Positions 1-8,306 of a DNA stretch of 19,950 nucleotides are shown here, piece by piece. Each line of letters starts with the position of its first letter. The first letter of the stretch is position 1. The position numbers were made by a program, and so were the translations under genes. The notes beneath the pieces were generated by a model, which was not told the origin of the DNA, ran no database searches, and worked only from the letters and a program-made list of their open reading frames with translations. Source of the DNA: an uncultured Roseburia sp. (GTDB lineage Bacteria > Bacillota_A > Clostridia > Lachnospirales > Lachnospiraceae); contig CAAEAE010000035.1 of the NCBI GenBank assembly GCA_900753715.1, forward strand, positions 1 to 19,950, in the 5' to 3' direction.

Positions 1-105
1 TAAGGACACTGGCAGCGGTTTACCGCCGTTAGACAACTCACTTATGGTATAAGATGCGTGGGGCATTTTATATAAATACTTTTAAAATAAAAGGAGAGGA
101 AAGAA
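1..105 (+). other. Leader region upstream of malE
   Basis: No gene is visible here. The region becomes AT-rich towards the malE start, and a ribosome binding site (AAGGAGAGG, about 91-99) precedes the ATG by roughly 6 nt. A weak imperfect hairpin (GCGG-TTTA-CCGC core, 15-26) and a TATAAG at 48-53 are present, but no hexamer sits at the right distance to make a convincing sigma-A promoter. The operon promoter may lie before the window. Confidence 0.5.
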
Positions 106-1437
106 ATGAAAAAGAAAGCATTATCTTTATTGCTCATCGCAGCAATGACAGCCTCTGTAGCAGCAGGCTGTGGAAATTCATCCAACGCAGGAAGCAACAA
201 CAGCGCAGCAGGCAGTGGTACAGCAGCCGACACTCAGGCAGCAGCCGATACCCAGGCAGCAGATACTCAGGCAGCAGCCGATGATACAACAGGCGCAGAT
301 GAGGAAGCTTGGTCTGGTACACTTACTGTTTGGAGCCCGCAGGAAGATCAGAACACAAACTGGTTACAGGATACCTGTGAGGCATTTAAAGCAGCTCATC
401 CGAACTGGGATATTACATTTGAGTATGGTGTATGTGCAGAGGGTGATGCAAAATCTTTAGTAACAACAGACGTTGAAGGTTCCGCAGACGTTTATATGTA
501 TGCAAATGATAACGTTACAGATTTGGTTGCTGCAAACGCACTTGCAGAGCTTGGTGGATCTTACTTAGACAGTGTGACAGCTACAAACTCTGAGCCAATT
601 ATTAATTCTGTAACAGTAGACGGAAGTGTATATGGTTTCCCATTCACAACCAATACATGGTATTTATACTATGACAAGAGCGTATACTCCGAGGATGATA
701 TCAAGAGCTTTGATACAATGTTAGAGAAAGGTGTTGTATCATTCCCGCTTTCAGACTCCTGGTATATTGCAGCCTTCTATGTAGCAAACGGATGTACATT
801 ATTCGGTGACGACCAGATGGATGAAGCAGCTGGCATCGACTTCTCAGGTGACAAGGCAGTAGCAGTTACCAATTACTTAGTTGACTTAGTAGCAAACCCG
901 CATTTCATCAACGATGCAGATGGTGCTGGTATCTCCGGCTTACGTGATGGCAGTGTAAACGCTATTTTCTCCGGCTCCTGGAGTGCACAGGCTGTAAAAG
1001 AGGCACTTGGTGATAACTTTGGTGCGGCTCAGCTTCCTTGTGTAACAATCGATGGAAACAGCGTTCAGATGAAAGCATTTGCTGGTTCTAAGGCAATCGG
1101 TGTAAATCCGAACACAGAGAACCCACAGGTTGCAATGTCCTTAGCACAGTATCTTGCAAGTGCAGATGCCCAGAAGACACATTACGAATTAAGAAATGTT
1201 GTTCCGTGTAATACAGAGCTGCTTTCAACCATCACAGATGACGCAGTTGTAAAAGCACAGAACGATACTTATGAAAATACTGCTATTACACAGCCGTTCG
1301 TAAGCAAGATGAATCTTTACTGGAGCCCGGCAGAGAACATGGGTAAGAACATCGTAGCTGGTGATGTAACTCATGACAATGCTGCTGAGAAGACAGAAGA
1401 AATGAACACTGCAATGAACACAGATGCTGCACAGTAG
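106..1437 (+). CDS. malE: Maltodextrin-type ABC transporter, solute-binding lipoprotein (MalE-like)
   Basis: Extracellular sugar-binding lipoprotein of 443 aa that captures the substrate and hands it to the MalF/MalG permeases. The N-terminus is a lipoprotein signal: basic MKKK, a hydrophobic stretch, and lipobox VAAGC with the acylated Cys at residue 22. Residues 23-65 are a low-complexity Ala/Gln/Asp/Thr linker that tethers the binding domain to the membrane. From about residue 68 the sequence follows the family 1 (MalE) solute-binding fold, with TLTVWSPQED at the start and a YGFPFTTNTWYLYYDKSVY block typical of these proteins. The ATG is set by AAGGAGAGG just upstream. It is the first gene of malE-malF-malG-amylase. 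Substrate (maltodextrin) is inferred from the adjacent GH13 amylase and from permease similarity; another alpha-glucan is possible. Confidence 0.88.
   Translation: MKKKALSLLLIAAMTASVAAGCGNSSNAGSNNSAAGSGTAADTQAAADTQAADTQAAADDTTGADEEAWSGTLTVWSPQEDQNTNWLQDTCEAFKAAHPNWDITFEYGVCAEGDAKSLVTTDVEGSADVYMYANDNVTDLVAANALAELGGSYLDSVTATNSEPIINSVTVDGSVYGFPFTTNTWYLYYDKSVYSEDDIKSFDTMLEKGVVSFPLSDSWYIAAFYVANGCTLFGDDQMDEAAGIDFSGDKAVAVTNYLVDLVANPHFINDADGAGISGLRDGSVNAIFSGSWSAQAVKEALGDNFGAAQLPCVTIDGNSVQMKAFAGSKAIGVNPNTENPQVAMSLAQYLASADAQKTHYELRNVVPCNTELLSTITDDAVVKAQNDTYENTAITQPFVSKMNLYWSPAENMGKNIVAGDVTHDNAAEKTEEMNTAMNTDAAQ
223..285 (+). repeat. Imperfect tandem repeat coding the malE linker
   Basis: Three to four units of GCAGCCGATACYCAGGCA (periods 18, 18 and 15, then a partial unit) are in frame and encode AADTQA repeats directly after the lipobox region. 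The in-frame unit length means slippage would change linker length without a frameshift. Confidence 0.75.
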
Positions 1438-1468
1438 GTGTTTGTTTTGTGACACATCAGAAGAAAAA

Positions 1469-1537
1469 CCGGAGTTCGTGCAGGATGACGGTTCTTAAGG
1501 AAAACTCCGGGGTGCCGCAGGGCATCCCGGGTGTTTT
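1469..1537 (+). promoter_or_regulatory. Alternative stem-loops in the malE-malF gap
   Basis: Two mutually exclusive hairpins share bases 1507-1510. Hairpin A pairs CCGGAGTT (1469-1476) with AACTCCGG (1503-1510), 8 bp around a 26-nt loop. Hairpin B pairs 1507-1516 with 1521-1530 (CCGGGGTGCC against GGCATCCCGG, one G-U), 10 bp around a GCAG loop, followed by GTGTTTTC. B looks like a weak terminator or a 3'-end stabiliser. Binding proteins are usually needed in excess over permeases, so a partial stop here fits; that role is inferred. Confidence 0.6.
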
Positions 1538-1595
1538 CATAGAAAAAACTTGAAAGACATTGTAAAAGCAATGTATGTTTGAGGAGGCCCATAAC

Positions 1596-2972
1596 GTGAA
1601 AAAGATTGGTAAGAAAAAAGAAAAAGAATTTCTGGAACCTTATACCGTTACTGGTGCAGTGACGAAAGGAAATATTATAACAAAAATATCTCTGCTTATT
1701 ATGGGCTTTGGAAACATTGCGCATAAACAGATAGGCAAGGGAATTATGTTTCTGCTGGTTGAGATTGGCTATATCTGGTATATGATAAAGTCAGGAATCT
1801 ACAGCTTGTCCATGCTTCCATCCCTTGGCTGGTTAGAGCAGGAAAAAGTATGGAATGATAAGAAGAGTATTTATGAGTACACTGCAGGACATCAGTCATT
1901 ATTGCTGCTGCTGTATGGTGTTGCAGCAGTTTTTATCACGGTAATGTTTATTGTTGCCTGGCGTGAATCTGTAAAAAGTGCTTATAAGGCAGAAGTTTTA
2001 GCAAAAAATGGAAAGCACTTGAAAACATTTAAAGAAGACATCAAGAGTTTGTTAGACCAAAATTTATATAAATTATTACTGGCACTGCCGCTTGCCGGTA
2101 TTTTGATTTTTACGGTTCTGCCGCTGTTATTTAACATCACAATGGCATTTACCAATTACAGCAAGGTAGATGACAAGTTGATTTTATTTGACTGGGTAGG
2201 ATTTGCAAACTTCCAGAAAATCTTAAATATCCGTGATGGAATTGGAAAACAGTTCTATTCGGTATTGGGATGGACCCTTATCTGGGCAGTGTTTGCAACC
2301 GTATTAAATTATATTTTCGGTATGATTCTTGCAATTGTTATCAACCGGAAAGAGACACATGCAAAGGGCTTCTGGCGGTTCTGCTTCGTGCTTACCATTG
2401 CAATTCCGCAGTTTGTATCCCTGTTAATTATGCGTTCCATGTTACAGCCAACCGGTATTGTCAACACCCTTCTGTTGAAATACGGATTGATTGATACTGC
2501 AATTCCGTTCTTCTCAAATGCAATGTGGGCGCGTGTAACTGTTATTGTTATCAACCTCTGGGTAGGTATTCCTTATACGTTGCTTCAGGTAACCGGAATT
2601 TTACAGAATATCCCGGGAGAACTTTATGAGGCAGCAAAAATTGACGGAGCGAATTCCGTGCAGATTTTCTTCAAAATCACATTACCGTATATGCTGTTTG
2701 TTATGACACCGTACCTGATTACTCAGTTTACAGGAAATATCAACAACTTTAATGTTATCTACCTGTTATCAGGGGGAAATCCGACGGGAGTTGGAGATAC
2801 AGCGGGAAAGACCGACCTTCTGGTTACGTGGCTATATAAGCTGACAATTGATAAGAATTACTACAATTTGGGAGCCGTTATCGGTATCATGACCTTCATT
2901 GTTCTTGCAATTGTTGCACTTGTGACCTACCGCAATACCGGATCATACAAAGATGAGGAGGGATTCATGTAA
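1596..2972 (+). CDS. malF: Maltodextrin ABC transporter permease (MalF-like)
   Basis: Inner-membrane permease that forms the translocation channel with MalG. An in-frame ATG exists at 1575, but a perfect AGGAGG (1582-1587) lies inside that extension, 8 nt before GTG 1596, so I take GTG as the start (458 aa). The N-terminal ~120 residues carry two or three extra membrane segments before the standard permease core, as in long MalF proteins. The core begins with ILIFTVLPLLFNITMAFTNY and contains the cytoplasmic EAA loop (EAAKIDGANS from E345), which docks to the ATPase. The C-terminus overlaps malG by one base (TAATG), implying translational coupling. No ATPase gene is adjacent. Confidence 0.9.
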   Translation: MKKIGKKKEKEFLEPYTVTGAVTKGNIITKISLLIMGFGNIAHKQIGKGIMFLLVEIGYIWYMIKSGIYSLSMLPSLGWLEQEKVWNDKKSIYEYTAGHQSLLLLLYGVAAVFITVMFIVAWRESVKSAYKAEVLAKNGKHLKTFKEDIKSLLDQNLYKLLLALPLAGILIFTVLPLLFNITMAFTNYSKVDDKLILFDWVGFANFQKILNIRDGIGKQFYSVLGWTLIWAVFATVLNYIFGMILAIVINRKETHAKGFWRFCFVLTIAIPQFVSLLIMRSMLQPTGIVNTLLLKYGLIDTAIPFFSNAMWARVTVIVINLWVGIPYTLLQVTGILQNIPGELYEAAKIDGANSVQIFFKITLPYMLFVMTPYLITQFTGNINNFNVIYLLSGGNPTGVGDTAGKTDLLVTWLYKLTIDKNYYNLGAVIGIMTFIVLAIVALVTYRNTGSYKDEEGFM

Positions 2973-3853
2973 TGAGCAAAACAAACAGAAAGCCAATGAC
3001 GGCGCCAAGACTTCGGAAGATTATCGGAAACGTGCTGATTCATGTTTTGCTGGCAGTTCTTGCATTTATCTGGGTGCTTCCTATTTTCTGGGTGGTACTT
3101 ACCAGCTTCAGAAAGCAGCCGGGGTCCTATGTAACAACCTTCTTTCCGGCAGAGTATACATTAAACAACTATGTGAAATTGTTTACGGATACAAGTATTT
3201 TAAATTTTCCGAAGATGTTCTGGAACACATTTATTATTGGTGTATGCTGCTGTGTGATTTCTACGGTGTTTGTAATTTCAGTAGCCTACTGTATGTCAAG
3301 AATGCGTTTTAAGATGCGGAAACCGTTTATGAACATCGCCATGATTCTGGGATTGTTCCCATCTTTTATGTCCATGGTTGCTGTATATTATATCTTAAAG
3401 GCAATCGGTCTTGCAGAAGGCTCTATGATTCGTATCGCATTGATTGTGGTCTTCTCTGCAGGTTCCGGTGCAGGCTTCTATGTGGCAAAGGGATTCTTTG
3501 ATACGATTCCAAAGTCACTGGATGAGGCGGCAATTATTGATGGAGCAACAAGATGGCAGGTATTTACAAAAGTCGTTGCACCACTCTCCAAGCCAATTAT
3601 TGTATACACGATTTTAACTTCCTTCATGGGACCATGGCTTGACTTCATCTTTGCGAAAGTTATCTGCCGTGCGGATGCGAAATACTATACCGTTTCCATC
3701 GGTCTTTGGAAGATGCTTGAAAAAGAATATATTGATGGCTGGTACACCTGCTTTGCAGCCGGAGCTGTAGTAGTCTCCATACCAATTGCAGTCTTGTTCT
3801 TATTCACACAGAAGTTCTATGTAGATGGAATGGCCGGGGCAGTAAAAGGCTAA
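2972..3853 (+). CDS. malG: Maltodextrin ABC transporter permease (MalG-like)
   Basis: Second permease subunit, 293 aa and about six membrane segments, the usual MalG length. The EAA loop is clear (DEAAIIDGATRWQVF, E185), and the C-terminal part has the MalG/MalD block FMGPWLDFIFAKVI followed by YYTVSIGLWKMLEKEY. The start codon overlaps the malF stop. GAGGAGG at 2955-2961, inside the end of malF, is the ribosome binding site. It works as a heterodimer with MalF and receives sugar from the MalE-like lipoprotein. A terminator-like hairpin follows the stop, before the amylase gene. Confidence 0.92.
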   Translation: MSKTNRKPMTAPRLRKIIGNVLIHVLLAVLAFIWVLPIFWVVLTSFRKQPGSYVTTFFPAEYTLNNYVKLFTDTSILNFPKMFWNTFIIGVCCCVISTVFVISVAYCMSRMRFKMRKPFMNIAMILGLFPSFMSMVAVYYILKAIGLAEGSMIRIALIVVFSAGSGAGFYVAKGFFDTIPKSLDEAAIIDGATRWQVFTKVVAPLSKPIIVYTILTSFMGPWLDFIFAKVICRADAKYYTVSIGLWKMLEKEYIDGWYTCFAAGAVVVSIPIAVLFLFTQKFYVDGMAGAVKG

Positions 3854-3880
3854 AACAAAAAACACGTATGTGGGTTATGG

Positions 3881-3909
3881 GGGACGGAGAATATTTCTCC
3901 GTCCCTTTT
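3881..3909 (+). terminator. Terminator or attenuator between malG and the amylase gene
   Basis: GGGACGGAGA (3881-3890) pairs perfectly with TCTCCGTCCC (3896-3905), extendable by one A-T pair to 11 bp with a 3-nt loop, and is followed by TTTTGT. The U-run is only four bases, so read-through into the amylase 28 nt later is likely. No separate promoter for the amylase is visible in the short gap, which argues for partial termination rather than an operon end. Confidence 0.75.
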
Positions 3910-3936
3910 GTATAAAAAGAAATAGGAGAAAAAGAA

Positions 3937-5718
3937 ATGAAACAAAAAAGAATTGCAGCAAAAATTGCGGCGCTTACTCTGGTATGCAGTATGAGCATCG
4001 GGATATTCAGTGGATGTGGAAAACAGGGAGAAAATGCGCAGACAGCCGGAGCGGGCACAGAAGTGACATCCGAGACAGCTGGAGACGGCACACAGGCGGC
4101 AGAGAACGATACACAGACAGAAGATGGTACACAGGCGGGCAGCAGTATGGATGCGCTTTCTCTGATGAAGCAGTACAATACGGTGCAGGCGGATGTTCCT
4201 GATGATAATTACCGCACCTGGTATGAGGTGTTTGTTTACAGCTTTTACGATGGAAACGGGGACGATATCGGGGATTTGCAGGGACTCATTCAAAAGCTTG
4301 ATTATATCAACGATGGGGATGATACAACCGACACGGATCTGGGCTGCAACGGAATCTGGCTGATGCCGATTATGCCGTCCACGACTTATCACAAATATGA
4401 TGTGAAGGATTACTGCGATATTGATTCAGAGTACGGAACACTGGATGATTTTAAGACACTTATAGAGGAATGTCATTCACGTGGAATTGACGTGATAATA
4501 GATCTGGTCATGAACCATACCTCATCTCTGCATGAATGGTTTACGCAGGCATCTGCCTATTTAAAGCAATTAAAGGATGGGGAGACACCGGATGCTTCGG
4601 TCTGCCCGTATGTGGATTATTATAACTTCTCACAGGAGGCAAAGACCGGATACTCAAAACTGCCTGGAAGCGGCTGGTATTATGAGGCACAGTTCTGGAG
4701 TGAAATGCCGGACTTGAATCTTGGAAATGAAGCGGTGAGAAAAGAGTTTGAAAATATCATTTCGTTCTGGTTGGACCTTGGCGTGGACGGTTTCCGTCTG
4801 GATGCAGCAAAAGAGTATTACTCTGGAGCCGATGATGCAAACGTGGAGGTATTAACCTGGTTTAACGACATGGTGAAATCCAAAAAGGAAGACGCCTATA
4901 TCGTTGCAGAAGTATGGAACGATATGACAACCTATACAAAATATTATGCAAGCGGTATTGACAGTTGTTTTAATTTTGCATTTGCAAACAGCGACGGTAT
5001 CATTGCAAATACCGTAAAAGGGTCAAATGATGCATCCTCCTTTGCAAACGCACAGGTATTGTTTCAGGATATGGTTTCGCAGTACAGTGACAGCTATATT
5101 GACGCACCATTTTACACCAATCACGACATTGCAAGAGGTGCAGGTTATTATTCCGGCGAATATTCCGAAAACCAGACGAAGATGGCACAGGCGATGAATC
5201 TGTGGATGAGCGGAAGTGCATTTTTGTATTACGGGGAAGAACTTGGAATGAAGGGTGCCGGCAAGGATGAGAATAAGCGTGCACCAATGTATTGGTCAAT
5301 GGATTCCTCCTCAGAAGGAATGTGCTGTGGACCGAAGGATATGGATACGGTAAAGATGAAATACGAGAGCCTGGAGGAGCAGGAAAAGGACGGAGATTCT
5401 ATTTACAACTTTGTAAAGCAGGTGATTGCCATCCGCAATGCAAATCCGGAGATTGCCCGTGGAGTGGTTTCAGTTGAGGAAAAATTGTCCAATGAGACCA
5501 TTTGTGCAATTCGTAAGACCTATGAAGGAAAGGAAGTACTTCTTGTTTATAATCTGTCAACGGAGAGCCAGGAAGTATCACTGTCGGGGGTTACGGTAAA
5601 TGGAACGGAGATGGACTTAAGCCACGCAGTGGGAGTTCTCCTTACAGGGGAAGAAGATATGATAGAAAACGGCAGCACCATCACGATGCCGCCGTATTCT
5701 GCAATAGTATTTCGTTAA
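3937..5718 (+). CDS. Surface-anchored alpha-amylase lipoprotein, glycoside hydrolase family 13
   Basis: A 593-aa retaining alpha-glucan hydrolase predicted to sit on the outer face of the membrane. The signal peptide ends in lipobox FSGC (Cys27), followed by a Gly/Ala/Thr/Gln-rich linker to about residue 75. The GH13 (beta/alpha)8 barrel begins near WYEVFVYSFYD. All catalytic regions are intact: region I DLVMNH (189-194), MPDLN (257-261), region II GFRLD with nucleophile D289 and R287, region III AEVW with acid/base E325, region IV TNHD with D397. An all-beta C-terminal domain ends the protein. AGGAG at 3924-3928 lies 8 nt before the ATG. It probably cuts starch or long maltodextrins to sizes the adjacent transporter imports. 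Neopullulanase-like activity is also possible given MPDLN; exact bond specificity cannot be read. Confidence 0.9.
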   Translation: MKQKRIAAKIAALTLVCSMSIGIFSGCGKQGENAQTAGAGTEVTSETAGDGTQAAENDTQTEDGTQAGSSMDALSLMKQYNTVQADVPDDNYRTWYEVFVYSFYDGNGDDIGDLQGLIQKLDYINDGDDTTDTDLGCNGIWLMPIMPSTTYHKYDVKDYCDIDSEYGTLDDFKTLIEECHSRGIDVIIDLVMNHTSSLHEWFTQASAYLKQLKDGETPDASVCPYVDYYNFSQEAKTGYSKLPGSGWYYEAQFWSEMPDLNLGNEAVRKEFENIISFWLDLGVDGFRLDAAKEYYSGADDANVEVLTWFNDMVKSKKEDAYIVAEVWNDMTTYTKYYASGIDSCFNFAFANSDGIIANTVKGSNDASSFANAQVLFQDMVSQYSDSYIDAPFYTNHDIARGAGYYSGEYSENQTKMAQAMNLWMSGSAFLYYGEELGMKGAGKDENKRAPMYWSMDSSSEGMCCGPKDMDTVKMKYESLEEQEKDGDSIYNFVKQVIAIRNANPEIARGVVSVEEKLSNETICAIRKTYEGKEVLLVYNLSTESQEVSLSGVTVNGTEMDLSHAVGVLLTGEEDMIENGSTITMPPYSAIVFR

Positions 5719-5725
5719 GAATTTA

Positions 5726-7417
5726 TCAGAACTTTGCAACATTTAGTTTGCGGATTAATGCTTTTAAGCTGTCAGCCTCACCGCTCATTTCCTGGCTGGC
5801 AGCTGCACACTCCTCAGAGGTTGCAGAGTTAGTCTGTACAACATCGTTAATCTGGTCAATACCAACATTAATCTGGTGGATTGCAGTTGTCTGGGAATCA
5901 AGGGCATCTGCAATGCCACTGACTTCCTGCGTAATTGTTCTGGAACTTTCTGCAACCTCTTTTAACTGTGTAGCGGTCTTATCTGCAATGACCATTCCTT
6001 TTTCCACAGCTTTGACAGAGGTTTCAATCAATGAGGCAGATTCTTTTGCGGCATTGGCACTCTGTTCAGCAAGAACTGTTACCTGATCTGCTACAACGGC
6101 AAAACCTTTTCCGGCTTCTCCGGCTCTGGCTGCTTCGATGGATGCGTTTAATGCTAGCAGATTTGTCTGCGAAGCAATTTCATTAATCGTAGCAATTATC
6201 TTGTCGATTTCTTTGGATGATTCGCTGATTTCATTCATAGAGTCAACCATTTCCTGCATTTTTCCATTACCATCTAAAATCTCAGAACCAAGGCTGTCTA
6301 CTTTGCCACTGATTTCTTTTGCGTGCTCTGCGTTCTTTGCGACCTGTTCGGCAACACTTGCAATTGTGGCAGTTAATTCTTCAACAACGGCAGCCTGATC
6401 TGTTGCACCCTGCGCTAAGTCGGTAGAACTTGCGGATACCTGTTCTGCACCGGTTGATACCTGGTCAGATGCTGTCTGGATGCCTTTTACGGTCTCAGTC
6501 ATACTCTGTTCAAATGCCATAAAGGAATCTAAGATTCCGACAAAGTCACCGCGCCATTCAACCTCCGGTTTTACATCGAAATTTCCGGAGGAAAACTCCT
6601 TCATTGCACGACCGATGTCATCTACATAGGTGCCAAGAATCCGGATAGATTTGCGCAGACTGTGGGCAAGTCTGCCGATTTCATCGGTGGAGTGATACTC
6701 AAGTACACTGTGAAGATTTCCTTCCGTCAGTTCTTTGGCAACATCTTCAATAGCACTAAGCGGTGTCAGAATAGATTGAATAATAACCTGGGCAGTTTTC
6801 TGTGATACGATAATAGCGAGAACAATAAATACAATAATGATAGCAATACCAATGACTGCAAGTACAGTAATCAGCCGGACAGTATGATTCATTTCTGCAT
6901 CTGTAAGGTCATCTAACTGTTCTCCGATTGCAACCACCTGATTTAAGGCTGGTGTACACTGATTTAAGATTGCGTCAGAAGCGTCGTCAATATTGCCGTC
7001 TTCAATCATTTCAACAATCTGATAGCCGATGGTGCCCCAGTCATTTAAGGATTGTGCATACTGAGTGTAGAGTGTATCATCAACCAGACCGGTGGCTTTT
7101 AAGATTTTTAATTGGGAGTCTACTTCAGTGAGTTTATCTTCCACAGTCTGATGATATGCCGGGTAAGTGGATTTGTCCGGGTTTAACGCCATCTCTCGGA
7201 TGCTTCGTGCGGCAGAGTTGACATCCATCTGGCAGATTTTTACAGCGGAATCCGCCCGCTCTGCCTTCTGGATATAATTTTTCATACTGAGAAAAAGTGT
7301 AAGGATAATAAGAAATGAAATAATGCCGGATATCATCATGATATAGATGACCCGCTTATATCCATAGGCGAGTCGGGAGCTAATCTGCATAGATTCCATT
7401 TTTTGCTTTAGTTTCAT
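5726..7417 (-). CDS. Methyl-accepting chemotaxis protein
   Basis: A 563-aa transmembrane chemoreceptor. TM1 spans about residues 23-44; an extracellular helical (four-helix-bundle type) sensor of about 135 residues follows; TM2 is about 183-205, then a HAMP domain and a long cytoplasmic coiled coil. The signalling tip, which binds CheA/CheW, is highly conserved: EIASQTNLLALN at 413-424 followed by ASIEAARAGEAGKGFAVVA. There is no C-terminal CheR/CheB pentapeptide. It converges on the amylase gene with 7 bp between stops and no visible terminator. The ligand is unknown; proximity to sugar genes hints at sugar sensing, but this is weak. A good Shine-Dalgarno is missing directly before the ATG (see leader hairpin). 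Confidence 0.93.
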   Translation of the reverse strand: MKLKQKMESMQISSRLAYGYKRVIYIMMISGIISFLIILTLFLSMKNYIQKAERADSAVKICQMDVNSAARSIREMALNPDKSTYPAYHQTVEDKLTEVDSQLKILKATGLVDDTLYTQYAQSLNDWGTIGYQIVEMIEDGNIDDASDAILNQCTPALNQVVAIGEQLDDLTDAEMNHTVRLITVLAVIGIAIIIVFIVLAIIVSQKTAQVIIQSILTPLSAIEDVAKELTEGNLHSVLEYHSTDEIGRLAHSLRKSIRILGTYVDDIGRAMKEFSSGNFDVKPEVEWRGDFVGILDSFMAFEQSMTETVKGIQTASDQVSTGAEQVSASSTDLAQGATDQAAVVEELTATIASVAEQVAKNAEHAKEISGKVDSLGSEILDGNGKMQEMVDSMNEISESSKEIDKIIATINEIASQTNLLALNASIEAARAGEAGKGFAVVADQVTVLAEQSANAAKESASLIETSVKAVEKGMVIADKTATQLKEVAESSRTITQEVSGIADALDSQTTAIHQINVGIDQINDVVQTNSATSEECAAASQEMSGEADSLKALIRKLNVAKF

Positions 7418-7429
7418 AGCGCATTACCC

Positions 7430-7449
7430 AAACGGCAGTGCCGTTTTTT
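7430..7449. promoter_or_regulatory. Hairpin in the chemoreceptor gene leader
   Basis: AAACGGC-AGT-GCCGTTT (7430-7446) is a perfect 7-bp hairpin. Read on the plus strand it is followed by TTT, giving a minimal terminator shape that would stop antisense transcription. Read on the minus strand it lies between the only purine-rich ribosome-binding candidate (AGAAAGGA, about 7452-7459) and the ATG at 7417, so folding could shorten an otherwise overlong spacer. Confidence 0.45.
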
Positions 7450-7538
7450 CCTTTCTAATGTAAATAATAGTTTGATAATAAAAACATTCTAGACTAATAG
7501 GAATTTAACACTATATATGGGGAATGTCAATAGAAAAA

Positions 7539-8189
7539 TCAGTTTTTTTCAATCAGAAATTGCAGGAATTTTACAGCATTTTCACGATTGGGACAATTGG
7601 CGAAAATCCCGACGTAACAGGGGGTACTATAATAATCCTGTTTGGTGAGCCAGTTGTCATCTGTGAACTCGATAGCACACGGATAAGCCTCGCTTTCGCC
7701 ACCGTTTGTGGTGTAGAGCAGATGGTCTGTATAGCGTTCTAAAACGTCTGTGGAAAGAACGGTCGATAAGTCAAGCAGCGCACCCTGGTCGGTATAGCTG
7801 GTGTAGATATCTCCGTTTCCGATAAAAATGTCAACGCTTCCGGTTGCAATCTGTACACCCATCACTTCATAGTCCGTGTAGGTGTCTGCCGAGGAGGCGT
7901 TATCGCCGAAATACGGGGTGGATGCGAAAGAGACGCAGGATTCTGAAGGGTCGATGCCGGCATATTCCAGATACGCGTCAAAAGCCGACATATCCGTGTA
8001 TTCGTAGTGGTTGGAATTAATCATGATAATGTTGAGTGCAGGCTCCTGATAAGTCACATAGTGATAAACCAGTGATGTGATAATACCGACTACAAGAATG
8101 GTGCCGATAATGTGCCACCGGTAATAGTCCCAGATATACTGGAATTTTGACTTTGTGGAAAGTGCTTTAAAATCTGTTTTTTTCTCCAT
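7539..8189 (-). CDS. Membrane-anchored extracellular protein of unknown function, sugar-binding-protein-like C-terminus
   Basis: A 216-aa protein with a short cytoplasmic start containing YIWDYYRWH, one membrane helix (about residues 28-46) and a ~170-residue extracytoplasmic domain rich in Tyr, Asp and Thr. The last 20 residues (VGIFANCPNRENAVKFLQF) resemble the C-terminal helix of ABC sugar-binding proteins, and GALLDLSTVL resembles another conserved block of that fold. It is far too short for a full binding protein. The ATG is preceded by GGGAG at good spacing. It lies upstream of the chemoreceptor on the same strand, 121 nt apart, and could be cotranscribed with it. I do not recognise a characterised family. 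Confidence 0.75.
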   Translation of the reverse strand: MEKKTDFKALSTKSKFQYIWDYYRWHIIGTILVVGIITSLVYHYVTYQEPALNIIMINSNHYEYTDMSAFDAYLEYAGIDPSESCVSFASTPYFGDNASSADTYTDYEVMGVQIATGSVDIFIGNGDIYTSYTDQGALLDLSTVLSTDVLERYTDHLLYTTNGGESEAYPCAIEFTDDNWLTKQDYYSTPCYVGIFANCPNRENAVKFLQFLIEKN

Positions 8190-8306
8190 GGTAATCTCCC
8201 GATTCTGTTTTTGTAAATCATTATTCTAATAGGATAACACAGACTGAAAGACGAAAAAAGTGGCAAATCGTGAAGTTTTTCTAAAATTTTGGAAAAGTGG
8301 ACGGCT

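Noticed and set aside
1371..1724. 117-codon minus-strand frame spanning the malE-malF gap
   Set aside because: It covers the paired stem-loops and the ends of two real genes, and lacks domain features; most likely chance.
3850..4392. 180-codon open frame on the minus strand opposite the amylase start
   Set aside because: It is antisense to a clear lipoprotein signal and catalytic domain and would contain the malG terminator; its product has no recognisable domain.
7418..7540. Possible c-di-GMP riboswitch before the chemoreceptor gene
   Set aside because: Such switches are common before chemoreceptors, but the conserved GEMM core and second stem are absent; only a single short hairpin is present.
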